A stretch of 64,000 nt of DNA, from positions 2,436,001 to 2,500,000 of the forward strand of contig JAKNDB010000088.1 in NCBI GenBank assembly GCA_024305405.1. Direction: 5' to 3'. The notes beneath the pieces were generated by a model. It saw only the letters and a list, made by a program, of their open reading frames with translations, had not been told where the DNA came from and ran no database searches. A program made the position numbers and the translations under genes. The DNA comes from Dirofilaria immitis (Eukaryota > Nematoda > Chromadorea > Rhabditida > Onchocercidae). This document shows positions 50,973 through 62,840 of the stretch, in pieces (the stretch's first letter is position 1; each line of letters begins with the position of its first letter).

Positions 50973-52189
50973 GTTTGAAAGGTCAGTAAAATTAGTGAAG
51001 TGAAAAGAAACGAAATACTATAAAATGAAGCAAAAATATTCTTACCACTATATTTTATGGTAATTAATTTTATAAAATTTTGCATATTCTAATTAAAAAT
51101 TTGCATAAAAATTTCAAAATTTTTATTAATTTATCAAAATTTCATAATAATTTTTGTAGCATAAAATTAAAATGACTAATGAAATAGAAAGAGAAAAATT
51201 TCGTTAATATTTAGCATTTAATAATTAAACTTAATAGAAATGTAAAATTAGAAATGGGAAGAGAAAATATTTTACAGTATGAAATAAAATTTGTAATATA
51301 AAAAGAGATGATAATAATCGGGCAGAGTGAAAAGTAGAAAATCGCTGTAGATTTATGAGGAGATTTATTCCGATGAATTGTTTGTCGAAGAACGATGAAA
51401 GGAAAATTGAAGAATGAGGAAATCACGATAGAATTATAAAAAATTGCGGTGAAATTTTTCAATGATAGGAAATAAGAAATTGGATTAGAATTTATTCAGA
51501 TGGCAGATAGGCGAGATAGAAGAAAATAAATAAGAAAATCGCGATAAAATTATGGTAAATCTTATTCAGATATAGGAAGAAAAAAATAACGATAATTTTT
51601 TATATTCATAACTCATCTATTTCAAATTATGAATATTAATTACTATATACAATAATTCAATTGCAGAACGATTGCAATTAAATGAATGACACGTAATTAA
51701 ATAAAATTCGAAATCGAATACTTCTATTAAATATTTAACCTTTTTTCGTTAATGGTACATTAAAAAAATGAAAAAGAATGAACAAAGTTGTTAAAAAATA
51801 AGTTACATAAAATTTTGCTAATAATTAATCGATAATAATGCTAAATAATAAACAAACTACATGCAGTAGTAATGAATGCATAGTTTATACATTTTATAAA
51901 TTAATTTTTAATTAAGGAGTTTATTTCTCTTTTTATTTTAATTTCTAATTTTTGATTAAAAATTACAAATTGTTTCAAAAATATTTCAAATGGTTCCGAA
52001 ATTAAATTATTTTAATACAAAGCTTTCTTTTTTAGTTAAAAAATTTCAATCTAGCTCTAAGCAATATCAGTAATGTAAACTTTTTCTGTTATCACTACTC
52101 GTTTGCTATTTATCGATTATTTATTTATTATTTAAGATTATCATGATAATGCAATATTTTGTAATATAAATATGTTGGAAATAATGAAA
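50973..52189. other. Upstream region of the BTB-like gene
   Basis: No convincing exon is seen. The minus-strand open frame at 51211-51462 is Phe/Ile/Ser-rich and lacks splice support. The stretch is presumed to hold the BTB-like gene promoter, with retroelement-like sequence beginning at about 52190. Confidence 0.4.
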
Positions 52190-53660
52190 ATAAAAAAATA
52201 TTAAATATCTTGTACCATAAAATTGTTTTCATATTCCCTAATAAAAGATCGATCTTATAATTATTAAAGGTATATTATAATTATTAAAGGTATATTATTT
52301 AATGCATTATAAATAAATAAATTAAAACCATCTATCCGTCAAGCATTGTAACCAATTAAATCTGGACATCCAGGTCATTGGTAATAAAATTGTAAATATC
52401 TTAACTGTAAAAGAGGTCATTTGTCGTTGAAGACTCATCATTACTTCTTATTTATTTTTTACAGCGTAGGAATGTTTTTTCAAAAATATCTTCATTATAA
52501 AAAGAATCTTTACTGGTTGAAGAGTAATTTTCGTCACCTTAGTTCTTCGTAAGCAGTCCCTCTAGCGATATTCAAATTTCTGATTTTACTTCAATGTAAC
52601 GATATTTTAGAAGTAGAAGACAATAGAAATTAAATTGAAGCGTATCGTTTGTGATATTCTGTTTATCGTCTTCAATCCCTCATAAGAAATAGGCGACAAG
52701 ATATATCATTCTTCAGGTCATAGGGTCATTGTTTATAATTGATGATTACTTCTTTATTACTTCTTTTACTGTACTGTCTAATAGTAGATGCCAATAGAAA
52801 TTAAACTGGACAATATCTTCCAAGATATTCTATCTATCATCTTCACTCCTTAAAACAAAGAGAGAACTTTTATGACAGGTCATGTCATTCTGCCAATCAT
52901 AAAGTCATTACTTTATCATTACTCATTTTAACTCTTTCTGACCATAATCGATTGATTATTCAATGAGTGTTTCTTTCCAACTCCTAATATCAACAATATC
53001 AAACGACTTTTTAATTTGTAAAAGGAAATTTATTTATTCTTATATTTCTACTAAATTTTTGTATCATAATTGCAATAAATAAAATTCGTCACTGTAAAAT
53101 TTAGCTATACTACAAATCTCTATCCAAGCTAAATCGTATCCCTCAACATCACGAGAAAAATCTTTCACAACATGTCAATCGAAATATATCACATATTAAA
53201 GGGAGGAGATATTGAGAGGTATAGGAAGAAAGAGATTTTCTCCTATATACGCACCTCCTTCTCTTTACCATATCGGAGTGTATCATTGTCAAAAAACTAA
53301 GACGCAAAGTTGGCTTGTTGATATAAGTTCTTACAGTTGTTGTGTTTGTTTTTCGTTGAAGTAATAGTTTTCCTTCTTCTTCATCCCTGAACGCATAATT
53401 TGGGAAAACTTAGAGTTATAAAATAGCTATCGCTTTGGAATTTTCTTTCTTTAAATGCGGCAACCTTTTCCGTACTATCTTCAATTATCATGAAAATGGC
53501 TCTGTTATCGTTACCGACCGATAACCAGCATTAAGCAAATATTAAGAGGAAATCTATCGTTTATCGCTTTACTTTCAAATCTTTTTCTCATAATCTTTTC
53601 TCTATCTATAGAACTCATTAATTTATTGCAATTCAAATATAAATAAAAGTTTAATGTATT
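52190..53660. mobile_element. LTR-retroelement debris upstream of the KH-like gene
   Basis: Segments 52190-52440 and 52940-53150 match 55510-55945 in the same order: ATTTAATGCATTATAAA, TAAAAGAGGTC.TTT, CGACTTTTTA.TTTGTAAAAG, CAAATCTCTATCCAAGCT. Between them is an internal tandem duplication of about 175 bp (about 52595-52940; AATAGAAATTAAA, TATC.TCTTCA.TCC, GGTCAT). At 53199-53225 AAAGGGAGGAGATATTGAGAGG looks like a polypurine tract followed by an LTR start, as in BEL/Pao elements. No open coding sequence survives. The debris ends within about 30 bp of the next gene's start. Confidence 0.5.
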
Positions 53661-53680
53661 TCGTTTTCAGCTCGCTAAAA
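53661..53680 (+). promoter_or_regulatory. Probable spliced-leader acceptor
   Basis: TCGTTTTCAG ends at 53670, ten bases before the ATG at 53681. There is no upstream exon in frame and retroelement debris lies immediately upstream, so this is more likely a trans-splice than a cis-splice acceptor. Confidence 0.55.
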
Positions 53681-54897
53681 ATGCCTTTATCATTTAATTA
53701 CTCAGCATTTCAGAAAAGTATGGAAGAATGTCTTAGAGTGAGTTTATATTACGATTTTATTTTTTAAGATTTAATTCATCTTTTTAACTCTATTTCTTAC
53801 TTCCAGCTGTTTAATTTTCTTAATTTGAATTACTTTTCTAATCAATCTTTTAGGCTTTTTAAAGCAATTTTTATATTCTATACATTAAAATTTCTCCATA
53901 TTAAGTCTAAGCTTAATTTTTACTAGTAAAAATTAGAACTTAAAGCATAAGCTCCATTATATACCAGTTTAGTAATTTTGTCAGCAGTAAATTGCAATAT
54001 ACTAACTATATCGGTGCTAAAAAGGAAAGGCAATTTTTTCTTTTTTTTTTTGCAGCAGCAGCAGCAGCAACAGCAGCAACAAAGAGTTGTTCCTCCATCA
54101 GTGGCAGGAATAGCTCTGTGTAATGAACATTTTAATTTAGTTACACGTTTAATAGCGGAACAAATTCATTATCATGATGAACAACGACAGAATGAAATGA
54201 ACTCGTCTGTTCCGACTGTCGTTAGTTTCAGGTAAGTTAAGATTTTTCCTTATTTTATCTATTTTGTAGGGTAATTCCTTAATTATAAATTTTTCTGAAA
54301 ATAAATATAATCTTCGTAGTACCCTAAAAAAATACTTAAGAGTGTTTTCAATTGTTTGGATTTATAGCATTTAAGTATTAAATTTTTTGAAGATTTCAAT
54401 TCAATGAACAACTAATTAACAATATCAATTTTTATTCAGGATACCCGCTATGATGATTGATACATTGCTTGGCACTGAGGATGAACAAGCTCTTTTGATA
54501 GCTTATGTAACTGAGACTGAGCTAACGTTGCCACGCCGCTTTCAAAGCTGTACATTTACAATTAGTGGATATGATAATAATATTCGTAGAGCTCTACGGA
54601 TTATTGAAAGAATAATTAATGATAAATATTGCGATTCGAATTCTTCTTCAACTTATGCTTTTGTCGCTGACCCGAATAGGGTAAGATATATTTGAATTCA
54701 TTTAGATGGTAACAGTTTAAAAAAAAAAATTTAAAAATTATTTTCTTTAGCGAATTTTTTTAGAATAAATTCATGAAAATTATTTAAGTAAATAGTGAAT
54801 TTTATAGCATCAAAGTGGTACCGACTATATTTTATGCAACGGATCCATTCATGAAGCAAAATATAGGCCTGGAAGAAAAGGTATGCATCGAGGTTAA
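53681..54897 (+). CDS. Small KH-like protein with N-terminal polyglutamine
   Basis: Exons: 53681-53737, 54056-54231, 54440-54680 and 54808-54897, 187 residues, with phases 0, 2, 0 all consistent. Residues 20-28 are a run of glutamines encoded by CAG/CAA directly after the exon 2 acceptor. Residues about 79-137 resemble a degenerate KH RNA-binding fold: LGTEDEQALLIAYVTETELT, then PRRFQSCTFTISGYDNNIRR, then ALRIIERIIND, that is, strand, helix, strand, strand and a long amphipathic helix. The GxxG loop typical of KH domains is not seen, so nucleic-acid binding is uncertain. The C-terminus (YRPGRKGMHRG) is basic. No signal peptide is present. The start is fixed by a strong acceptor ten bases upstream. 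Exon 2 has several possible CAG acceptors in a row, giving 9 or fewer glutamines. The family is not recognised further. Confidence 0.65.
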
Positions 54898-55509
54898 GAA
54901 GATCGAATGTTTCAAGAAGTATTTGCTTGTCAAGATTTTATGTGTATTGTGTATAAATCGTAGTTGTGCAATATTTTTAAAAGTGCATTTTATTATACGT
55001 TCAATTGTTGATAAAATTATTTTTATTTAAAAATTTTTTCATAAAGCTATTTCGTTTTGAAATTGAATCTCCTTTTGCTGAATCATACCATAGAATTCAA
55101 GCTGAATAAAAAAGTAGAATTCCTCCATCGGAAATCGTAATTTTGTCTTCAAAATTTATTTTTCTATTTTTTTTTTTTTGCAATATGTTTTCCACAAATA
55201 AAACCTATTTATTTAAAACCTATTTATTTATGAGATAATAAAAGGTAGTTTCATCCGAAAAAATTAGCTTGGATAGAAATTTCGTGTGTAACGAAATTTT
55301 ATGATGGATTTTATTGATCGTAACTACGATACACAAATTATATTAGCAATATTGATGATACAATCGATAGCATGAACTTTCCTTTAGTTGTAAGAAGTCA
55401 TCGGAGGCTTATTGATGTTGGAGTCATGAATTTGGAAGCATGATAACGTATGATGAAGAAAAATCATTGGATCGAAAAGAAATATGTATGTTGGAATAAC
55501 CGAGATATT
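54898..55509. other. Intergenic stretch before the retroelement
   Basis: No gene is visible. Part of it (about 55290-55500) may belong to the retroelement, since its composition is more balanced than usual for this window, but I recognise nothing specific. Confidence 0.35.
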
Positions 55510-56170
55510 TATTATATAAATTAATCAGGAGATTTTGTAATATAAAATGCTCTCATGTTCCCTGACAAAAATATATCTCTTTAGAGGTTTAATGCATTAT
55601 AAAAATGCCATTGTTGAGATCATAAAGCGTTGCTAATAAAATTATGAACATTTTTACAATAAAAGAGGTCGTTTTTCATTGGTGAGATTACTTCTTAGTA
55701 TTCATTACTTCTTTTACTTCTTCCTTATTTTTAATTCAATCTAACACGATTGATTAGTCGATATTTTCCAATTCCCATTATCAGCGAAAATATCAGCTAA
55801 CGACTTTTTATTTGTAAAAGGAAATTTATCTATTCGATATTTCCAATAAATTTATGCATCGTTCTTACAACGAATAAAATCCGTCGCGATAAAGCTTAGT
55901 TACATTGCAAATCTCTATCCAAGCTTTCATTTCCTCGGAATCATAATATAAACCTTTCAAGATAATTTCTCGGTACGAGATGAAGTAATGTCCATCAGTC
56001 TTTTAATTAAATCAGTTTGAGCACCCTCTATCATCACTAGATTAAAACCTGCCAAAAGAAGAATTATAACCCAGTACAAGTCAAGATAATAGTTATCAAA
56101 GAAAAAATCAAACGTGTCGAATTCTATATTAGATATTGAATCAACCATTCAAAATAGACTGGAACTCATT

Positions 56171-56192
56171 AAAAAAAAAAAAAAAAAAAAAA
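56171..56192 (+). repeat. A22 homopolymer
   Basis: Twenty-two consecutive A residues lie within the gag-like region. In the likely gag frame they read as a lysine run. Length is probably unstable and hard to sequence. Confidence 0.9.
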
Positions 56193-57200
56193 CCGGTAAT
56201 GCTGCAGAAGAAAAATATGCGGAAATGGTCGATTATAGACAAAATGTTTTGCAATTAATGAATACCGAAAAATAAACCATCATCACTTCAAATGATTTCG
56301 AATTTAGATGATACAACATTTAGGCCATGGCGAAGGAGTTTTAGGACAAACATTATCAACCATTGTCATTTAACAATAAGTTTGTCACAATTGTTATTAC
56401 TAATCTTTAAAGGTGATTCGAAGTTGCCGAGGGAGCCTCAATGCAGCAGTGCATCTTCAAAATCCCAGACATTAAGAAATTAAATTATTTAATTTCATTT
56501 CTGAAAAGAAAAGCCCTGTTAGCTGTAAGAAGTTAACGTCGATGTGGAGAATTATGAATTAATAGGAAAGGTATTAATCGATGAATATGTCAAATCTATA
56601 ATAATAAAGAGATCGCTCTATAACGAGTTCTACTCTTTCAAGAAGAACGATAAAGACTGGAGATCAGTCGTTGAAGCGATGGAAGAAATTTTCCGACAAC
56701 TAAAAGCAATAGATGAAAATCTAGAGAATTCTTGCATTCAAGTAGTAATAAAAAGTAGATTGCCAGAACAAGAAACTTAGACTGTGAATCTTTGATAGTT
56801 CTTGTCAAAATTAGTTCAAAGAAATGAAAAACTAATCAGAAGCCAAGTTTTCTGTAGGGAGAAAGGATATAGCAAAAATCGAAAAAGATGCTATAGGAGA
56901 GAAACGTCCGACTTAATTATAACAAATCAAAAAGATGTGAGCTAAACACAAACCAAAGGAAAATAAATACCTTATGCCTTTTGTAACAAGGACTGTTTGG
57001 GATAGCGAATGTCAAACTTGTCCAATACTCAAATAACAAATAGAATATTTTAGAAAAGTAAAGCATGTATTAACTGTCTCCAAAAGGACATGTGTCAAAT
57101 GCACTGGAATGGAAGTTTGTACTTTCGTTCCAGAAGCTCATGTAATATCTTCTTGTGTCATGACAAACATATAGGTTAGAAATGGCTGGTCCAAATAATG
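56180..57200 (+). pseudogene. BEL/Pao gag remnant (DUF1759-like plus zinc-knuckle region)
   Basis: The segment at 56544-56780 is open for 78 codons and matches the order of the BEL/Pao gag core (the Pfam DUF1759 family): an ENYELIGKVL start, a central WRSVVEAMEEIFRQL helix and a closing IKSRLPEQE like the family's (S/K)KLP ending. Just upstream, in another frame, lies a KLNYLISFL-like piece of the same domain. Near 56975-57180 cysteine and histidine codons (CNKD..W.SECQ-like, then further Cys pairs) correspond to the nucleic-acid-binding knuckles. Several frame changes and stops separate these pieces, so the gene is dead. Confidence 0.75.
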
Positions 57201-58780
57201 AAAAATTGGGTCCGACGATAATAATTTATCAATTGAAAAAGAATGCTATGATGCATATCTAATGATTTAGTGGGTCGATTAGAACTTAAGAAATTCAACG
57301 AACAAGTTCTTACCACTTCCCATGGAAGTTGTACAAACTATCCCAGCAAACAAAAATAAAAGAAAGTGGCTATTAAACGAAGTGTAATCAGGTGGAATTG
57401 TCGTGAAAGGTTATCAGATCATGGTGGCAACGAGCTAGCAGATGTATGCCCCCAGTTTGCAGGAAAATTGCCACCACCGAAATAACATACCATATTATTC
57501 CTGTAAACGCAATTCAATAACCCAATCCGATGCAAAGAATGGGCCAATGATTTCAGCATGATAGGCATTGGGTCTCTTTTCGTCTTCAGCGATATATTAT
57601 TATATAAACTATTCTTACGGTCTGTGAAACAATCAAACGATTAATAATAATCGTGTCTGTACACAAGTTCAAGCCCAAAATTGTTGTACCGTAACCTAGC
57701 ACAACGGTATATATACGACGCCAACAATATGTTCCGCACTCTAGGTAAAGCTCCAAAATTGAAAGCCTTGTTCGGCATTTTTATGCTGTTTCTATAAAGT
57801 ACTGATCTTTCTCTCAATATCAACCATTAACCTTATTAATTCCGCATTTTCTACTACCTCCTCCCATTCTTAAAAGGTTTCATATTATTATCAATATTAT
57901 CTATTGTATCCACTATCGCAATTATTAAAAACATTATGAGTCTTTTGTTCCAGTTGACTATCTGATATATGATTTAGGAGAATCGATCCCACATACGCTA
58001 GTGCCATGTTTAACTCTGATATAGTCCAAGAGCAAGTTCTCGGCACCTCGAAGCAAATTTACTACGGTGTGCATTAAACCTCCGACACTTTCATGTTTAA
58101 GTTTGGCGATAGCCTCAACAGCAGAACATATTCGATTAGCCTAATGCTGCTCTATTAATAGCGTTATCACTAATTTAGATAAAGCATTATTAAAAGATAT
58201 TTTACTCCATTTAAGGCAGCAGAATTGTGTACAAGATTTCTTCTCAGCAACAACGAGTTCTCATATACTTTATTCGTAATATCCATGATTCTGTTATCGA
58301 GTGGATCAGCCGCAACTCTTGAGTTCGGAATGATGCTCATCATTAGGGATAGATTACCACTTTCCCAACTATGTGATAAGTGCGGTCTAGGACGTGAGTG
58401 TGCTACAATCCGCATGTGTAGTGAAACTTTTAGCAAAAATCCCGTCAAACTGACGTAGAATTTTGTGGCGCTTTCCTGCTTCACGAGAGTGCCATCGGCT
58501 CGTTTCCATCATTATACTTCTTAAGAGTAAGATTATTTAACGACAAATTAAAAATCGTTTATGACACATCAAATCTTAAAGGAATGAAAAATCAACGATA
58601 TTTTATATCGTGTCCAATAACGCTAAATGAGTTAATCCGAATATTACTTCGCTTCCGAGAATGAAAAATGTGAGCTGATATTGAAAAAGGATTTTTCCAA
58701 AAGAATTATATCCATTAGAAATCAAATGAATCATAAGCAAATGCGTGGCTTGTAAACGATAGACTCTTTAAAGCATTCAA
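57201..58780. other. Unrecognised middle part of the retroelement region
   Basis: Composition is less AT-rich than the surrounding introns. A minus-strand frame is open for 104 codons at 58170-58484 and a plus-strand frame for 77 codons at 58225-58458, overlapping. On the minus strand further protein-like pieces continue at lower coordinates in other frames (around 57960-58130). I cannot assign either strand to a family. The piece may be a second, inserted and decayed element, or divergent pol sequence. Confidence 0.4.
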
Positions 58781-58789
58781 AAAAATTCA

Positions 58790-59150
58790 TTAAGTACTGG
58801 ACTAATACTACTAAAAGTTAGGACACATTCTGAGAAATATGGAAAAATGAATATCTAATTAGTCTTGAGGAGCGAATACAGAATAAATATATTTCCCTAG
58901 AATGGTAAAAACAAGAATCTACAAGAAGAAATAATATAATATTAGTCAATGAATCTGACGTTCCACATTATATCGAAATTAGCTAAATTAAAGGAAACTA
59001 TAAGGAATAGAGATTGAATCAGACGATCCATATTATATAGAAATTAGCTAAATTAAAGGAGACTATAAAGGATAGAGATCGCAAAATAAGACCCTGATAG
59101 AAATGCCAGATGGAAGGTCCTTAATAATCCGCAACGACTCAATCAATAAT
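58790..59150 (+). pseudogene. BEL/Pao integrase C-terminal remnant
   Basis: Around 58830-58890 the plus strand reads FWEIWKNEYLISLEERIQNK, matching the W..W..EYL..L.(E/K)R block of the BEL/Pao integrase C-terminal domain (DUF5641-like). Near 59095-59150 a MPDGRSL-like piece fits the later part of the same domain. Stops and a 65-bp duplication interrupt it. Confidence 0.6.
58951..59080. repeat. Tandem duplication, 2 x 65 bp
   Basis: 58951-59015 and 59016-59080 are adjacent direct copies starting GAATC(T/A)GACG(T/A)TCCA, differing at about 8 of 65 positions. The duplication arose inside the dead integrase remnant. Confidence 0.9.
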
Positions 59151-59988
59151 CGCAAAAGAAATTGAAGAATATAAAGAACTAATGCACTAAAAATATGAAG
59201 TCCTATAAGGCAACGAATGCAAGTAGAAGCAACAATCAAATCGAACAGCGAAAATATTATCGTTGATGGTAGTATCGGAAAAATAGTACAAATGTATATT
59301 CTGGCATCCTAATGTAATGCACGAGAAAGATGAGAATTCTCAGAAACCAACCTCACTTCTGTCAAAAACTGTATATAAAGGATGCACGTATAAAATGCAT
59401 CAACATTATGAGAACACTAAATCCTTTCTTGGACAATTGTTTTTTAATGTCAGTAAAGATTACATATTTTCCTTACGATTCTTTTAATTCCTGATGCAAT
59501 TTTTCATTCCTTGGAAGCGAAGCAATACGCCGATTAAATCGGGAGCGTTATTGATCCACGAAATAAAGCATCGTTTAGATTTTAAGATCTGATGCGTCAA
59601 AAACAATTCTTAATTTGATATTAAATAATTTTGTTATTAAGAAAGTATGATGATTGGAACAAGTAATAAGCTACAATGGATAAAAATGGAACTAAAAATT
59701 AAAATAATAATGTTTGTAGGTAAAATTTTGTATATAAAAAATATGTATAACAATATTTATATACTTATTAAGAGTTTGATTACAATTTCGGAATATTTCA
59801 GCAACTTACTAATATATAACTTTGAAACAAAGGAATAATACGGGTAGTAATCATTGAAATGTTCAAACATTAATCAAACTAAAATTTAATTTAGATAAAA
59901 TTTTCCAAGAATCTATTCTGTCTTGTAGCCTAGAATAATGGTGATTATTTTTTATAATAAAAAATTACCATAATTAATTTAATTTAAA

Positions 59989-62787
59989 TTAAATTATAAT
60001 AAGCTTTTGATAAATGCGTAATCCAAAGAAATCGGACGCAGATTTCGGTAGAAATTTCATCGCATTTCTTGCCCAATGATGTTTTACAATGTGCCAACGC
60101 CACTAAAAAAATTAATTTTCGAATTGTAACAAATTTTTTCAAAAAAATCATAATTAAATAATAAATTAAAGCTGATATTTAAACTGATTGAAATTAAATA
60201 ACTTTCTTGTAAAATTAATTTACAAATAAAAAAATAAGAAGTGGATAAATAAATCTTTTAATGAGAAATGAATATATTTTATTCTAATCCTTCTGCATCT
60301 TTTTTACCTTAATATTATCATACAAAAATTTTTCTGATCAAATAAGCTTTGTAAGCACAAATTATTATTATTATTATTATTACAATTACATCTAAAATTT
60401 CAATAGCTATTACACCATTTTAATATTGTCTTACAAATTTTTCTAATCAAATAACTATTTGTCAAGCATAAATTATTCTTATATCTAACAAACATTTTCT
60501 GATGAAATAAGCTATTTGTTAAACATAAATTATTTTATTATTATTGTTACAATCATATTTAGCATTTTAATAGAACAATAAATCGCTATTATTATTTGTA
60601 TTAATTATAAACTGACCCTGACCTTCGCAGAACATTTTGAACATTCAGCATATTTTTCCTCATATTCACATTCATTTTCATCATTACTTAATTGTTTAAC
60701 GTAACCAAACATAGGAAATTTCCTTAAAAATTATTTTTAAATTTTTCAAATTTTAAATTTTGTAAATTAAACATTCCAAATTTTCTTTCATCGTTTTTCA
60801 ACCATTTTTTTGGAAAAGAATTTTAGCAATTTTAAAATTCTTACCTTCGTTGTTTACATATCGAAAATTGTTGTTTATTTGCTTCACTGAAGCAAACTAA
60901 TTGTGAACATTCCATTCTTGTCAAGTTATCATAATAATGAAAGGAAGTTATTGCCTATATATATTACGAAATTTTAATTATTTATTGGAATATAATTACT
61001 TATTATTCGAAAATAATTTTGCAATCGAAAAACAAAAATTTTTGAATTTCAAGAAAATTATTTAATTAAAAGAAGATAATTATAATTTCAGTCATAAAGG
61101 AAATAGATTGACTAGAATTCATGCCTCTCATATTCACAATTAATTCTTACATTATTTGGACCTAATATTTATTATTAAAATAATTTTAAAAAATTAACAA
61201 TAAAATTTAATTTGGATAATTCATTTATCAAATTTAGCAGTTTGTTTAAAAGATATTAAATGATGAAATATTTTTATAAATACATTTTTCTAAAACCATA
61301 CTTTTTAAATTTACTATCAAATAATTTTTCAAAAGATAAAACTAAAAATTTTGGTTATGCGTTTTCCTTGTTAAATTATAATTGTTTGCTTATTAATTTA
61401 CTTGTTTAACAATTTCCTTAAAGCAATTCATTGCTTTACCAATTTCTTTAATGCTTTTTTTTGGTAAAAACAACAACTTTTTCTCAAATAAATGAAGCAA
61501 ATTGTTTCTCACTCGAGCATAAACTGCTGATTCATTTAATCCAGTCATATCAGAAAATGATATGGGTAAAGCAATATTGTTATCATTTGTTATTAGATTA
61601 TCATGTATCGGATAACAATAGCGAAAATTACCATTTTCATCCTTACTAACATAATTTAATGCATCATCTTCATATCGCATTTTTCGATTAACCTAAAAAT
61701 TAAATTTTTAAGAATTTTCCGAAATGCAAAATATTATAATTTTTGAATTGAAAAAAAAATTTTTCATTCTTTGTTTCTATAAACTTATTCCTATTTTTTC
61801 ATTTTCCTTTTTTCTCCAATTTAATTTATCCTTGTAACTTTATCTGATTAAATAAAAATTACCTGTACTAGCGCGTAACCATTATTATATACAGCTAATC
61901 GAAGTATATTAACAATTTGATCACACGTTAAACGACGTACATCAATACCATTCACTTTCAATATTTGATCACCTTTGTAGAGAATTTTTGACTGTAACAT
62001 GCGGAAAACACTGAATGGAAAAAGGATTTTCAATTTTTATTATCGGGATATAATTGCTCGTAGATGAATTGATTAACAAAAATATTCGAAAGATTGAAAA
62101 TAAATATATATTTAATTTCAAATATAATTGACTTAAGTTTATATGTTTAATTTTAAAGAGATATTCCTCTTTCAATTTTACTAAATCTAGACTTAAGATG
62201 TCTATTCTATGCAAAAAATTTTTAGGCAGATTTTTTTTTATAATTCACAAATTTATTCATTTAAATATTAGTAGCTATGGAATAGAAAAAGATAGAAGAA
62301 AGAAAAAATAAAATACTCAATTTAATTACTTCAATTTAATCAATCAATTCAAATAAATTTAATTGATCAATTAAATTTTTATCATTGCTTCTCTTGATAG
62401 ATCACATTATTTTTAATCCCTTTTTAATTTTCATTTTTATTTTTATGAATTACAAGTCATTTTTATACTTCTTTTTTTTTTATTTTGAATTATTGTGATA
62501 CAATATGCAATGAAAGGAGTCATTTATGTTTTTTCTTTTTCCAATATCATATCATATGTACACAATCACTTTTCGTTTTTTCAATTTCATAATATCAGAT
62601 TGTTTATTATTAATACCTGTTTTGATTTTTGATTTATATATTGTATGAAGACACCACGTGTTTTACTTCCGCCTAATCGAAAAGCTAACGCACCGCTAAT
62701 AGATTTATCTGGTTCAAGACATATTTCGTGTTCCAATTTGCGATCGTATTCATCGAATTGATCAGTGAATAAATTTGTAGCATTCAT
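59989..62787 (-). CDS. PDZ-domain protein, nematode-type, function unknown
   Basis: Six minus-strand exons: 62787-62617, 61991-61863, 61692-61402, 60954-60845, 60722-60623 and 60102-59989, 304 residues, all phases agreeing. Residues about 18-100 are a PDZ domain: EHEICLEPDKSISGALAFRL with the LAFRLGG carboxylate-binding loop, GVFIQYI, GDQILKVNGIDVRRLTCDQI and VNILRLAVYNNGYALVQ. PDZ domains bind C-terminal peptides of membrane or scaffold proteins. The following 200 residues are not a family I recognise. They include a basic KKLLFLPKKSIKEIGKAM segment, and a CSKCSAK pair in exon 5 could bind metal but is short. The start ATG lies 52 nt after a TTTTCAG acceptor (62840), consistent with a spliced leader. 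The exon 5 donor is GTCAGG, weaker than the rest. The gene is likely intracellular (no signal peptide). Confidence 0.82.
60329..60585. repeat. Diverged tandem repeat in intron 5 of the PDZ gene
   Basis: Three units begin with CT(G/A)AT(C/G)AAATAA(G/C)CT.TTTGT.AA.CA.AAATTATT and two contain a (TTA)n core plus ACAATnACAT and TTTTAATA. Unit lengths differ (about 60-110 bp). Confidence 0.65.
60985..61352. repeat. Dispersed repeat, copy 2 (intron 3 of PDZ gene)
   Basis: This is the counterpart of 50515-50880, same orientation. The best-conserved parts are ATAATTTCAGTCATAAAGGA (around 61083), TTATTATTAAAATAATT, TTAACAATAAAATTTAAT and AAAGATATTAAATGATGAAA. It lies close to the exon 4 acceptor side of the intron. 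Confidence 0.75.
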
Positions 62788-62840
62788 TTGTTTTTTTTTT
62801 TTATTTCAAATATCGAGCTAATAATTTATTACACAGATGC

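Larger units (their letters stand above)
55510..59640 (+). mobile_element. Decayed BEL/Pao-type LTR retrotransposon
   Basis: The order on the plus strand is: LTR-like segment shared with 52.2-53.2 kb (55510-55945), gag-like fragments (56030-57180), unrecognised middle (57200-58780), integrase C-terminal fragment (58790-59150), and a terminal stretch with a TATATAAAG box (about 59367). All coding parts are broken by stops and frame changes. No reverse-transcriptase YVDD-type block is recognisable, and the total length is well below a complete element, so the middle is deleted or decayed. It sits between the plus-strand KH-like gene and the minus-strand PDZ gene. No mobilisation is expected from this copy. 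Confidence 0.75.

Noticed and set aside
57201..58780. Transfer from a bacterial symbiont such as Wolbachia
   Set aside because: Considered because of the higher GC and protein-like frames, but no bacterial family could be recognised by reading, so it is left only as an option to test.
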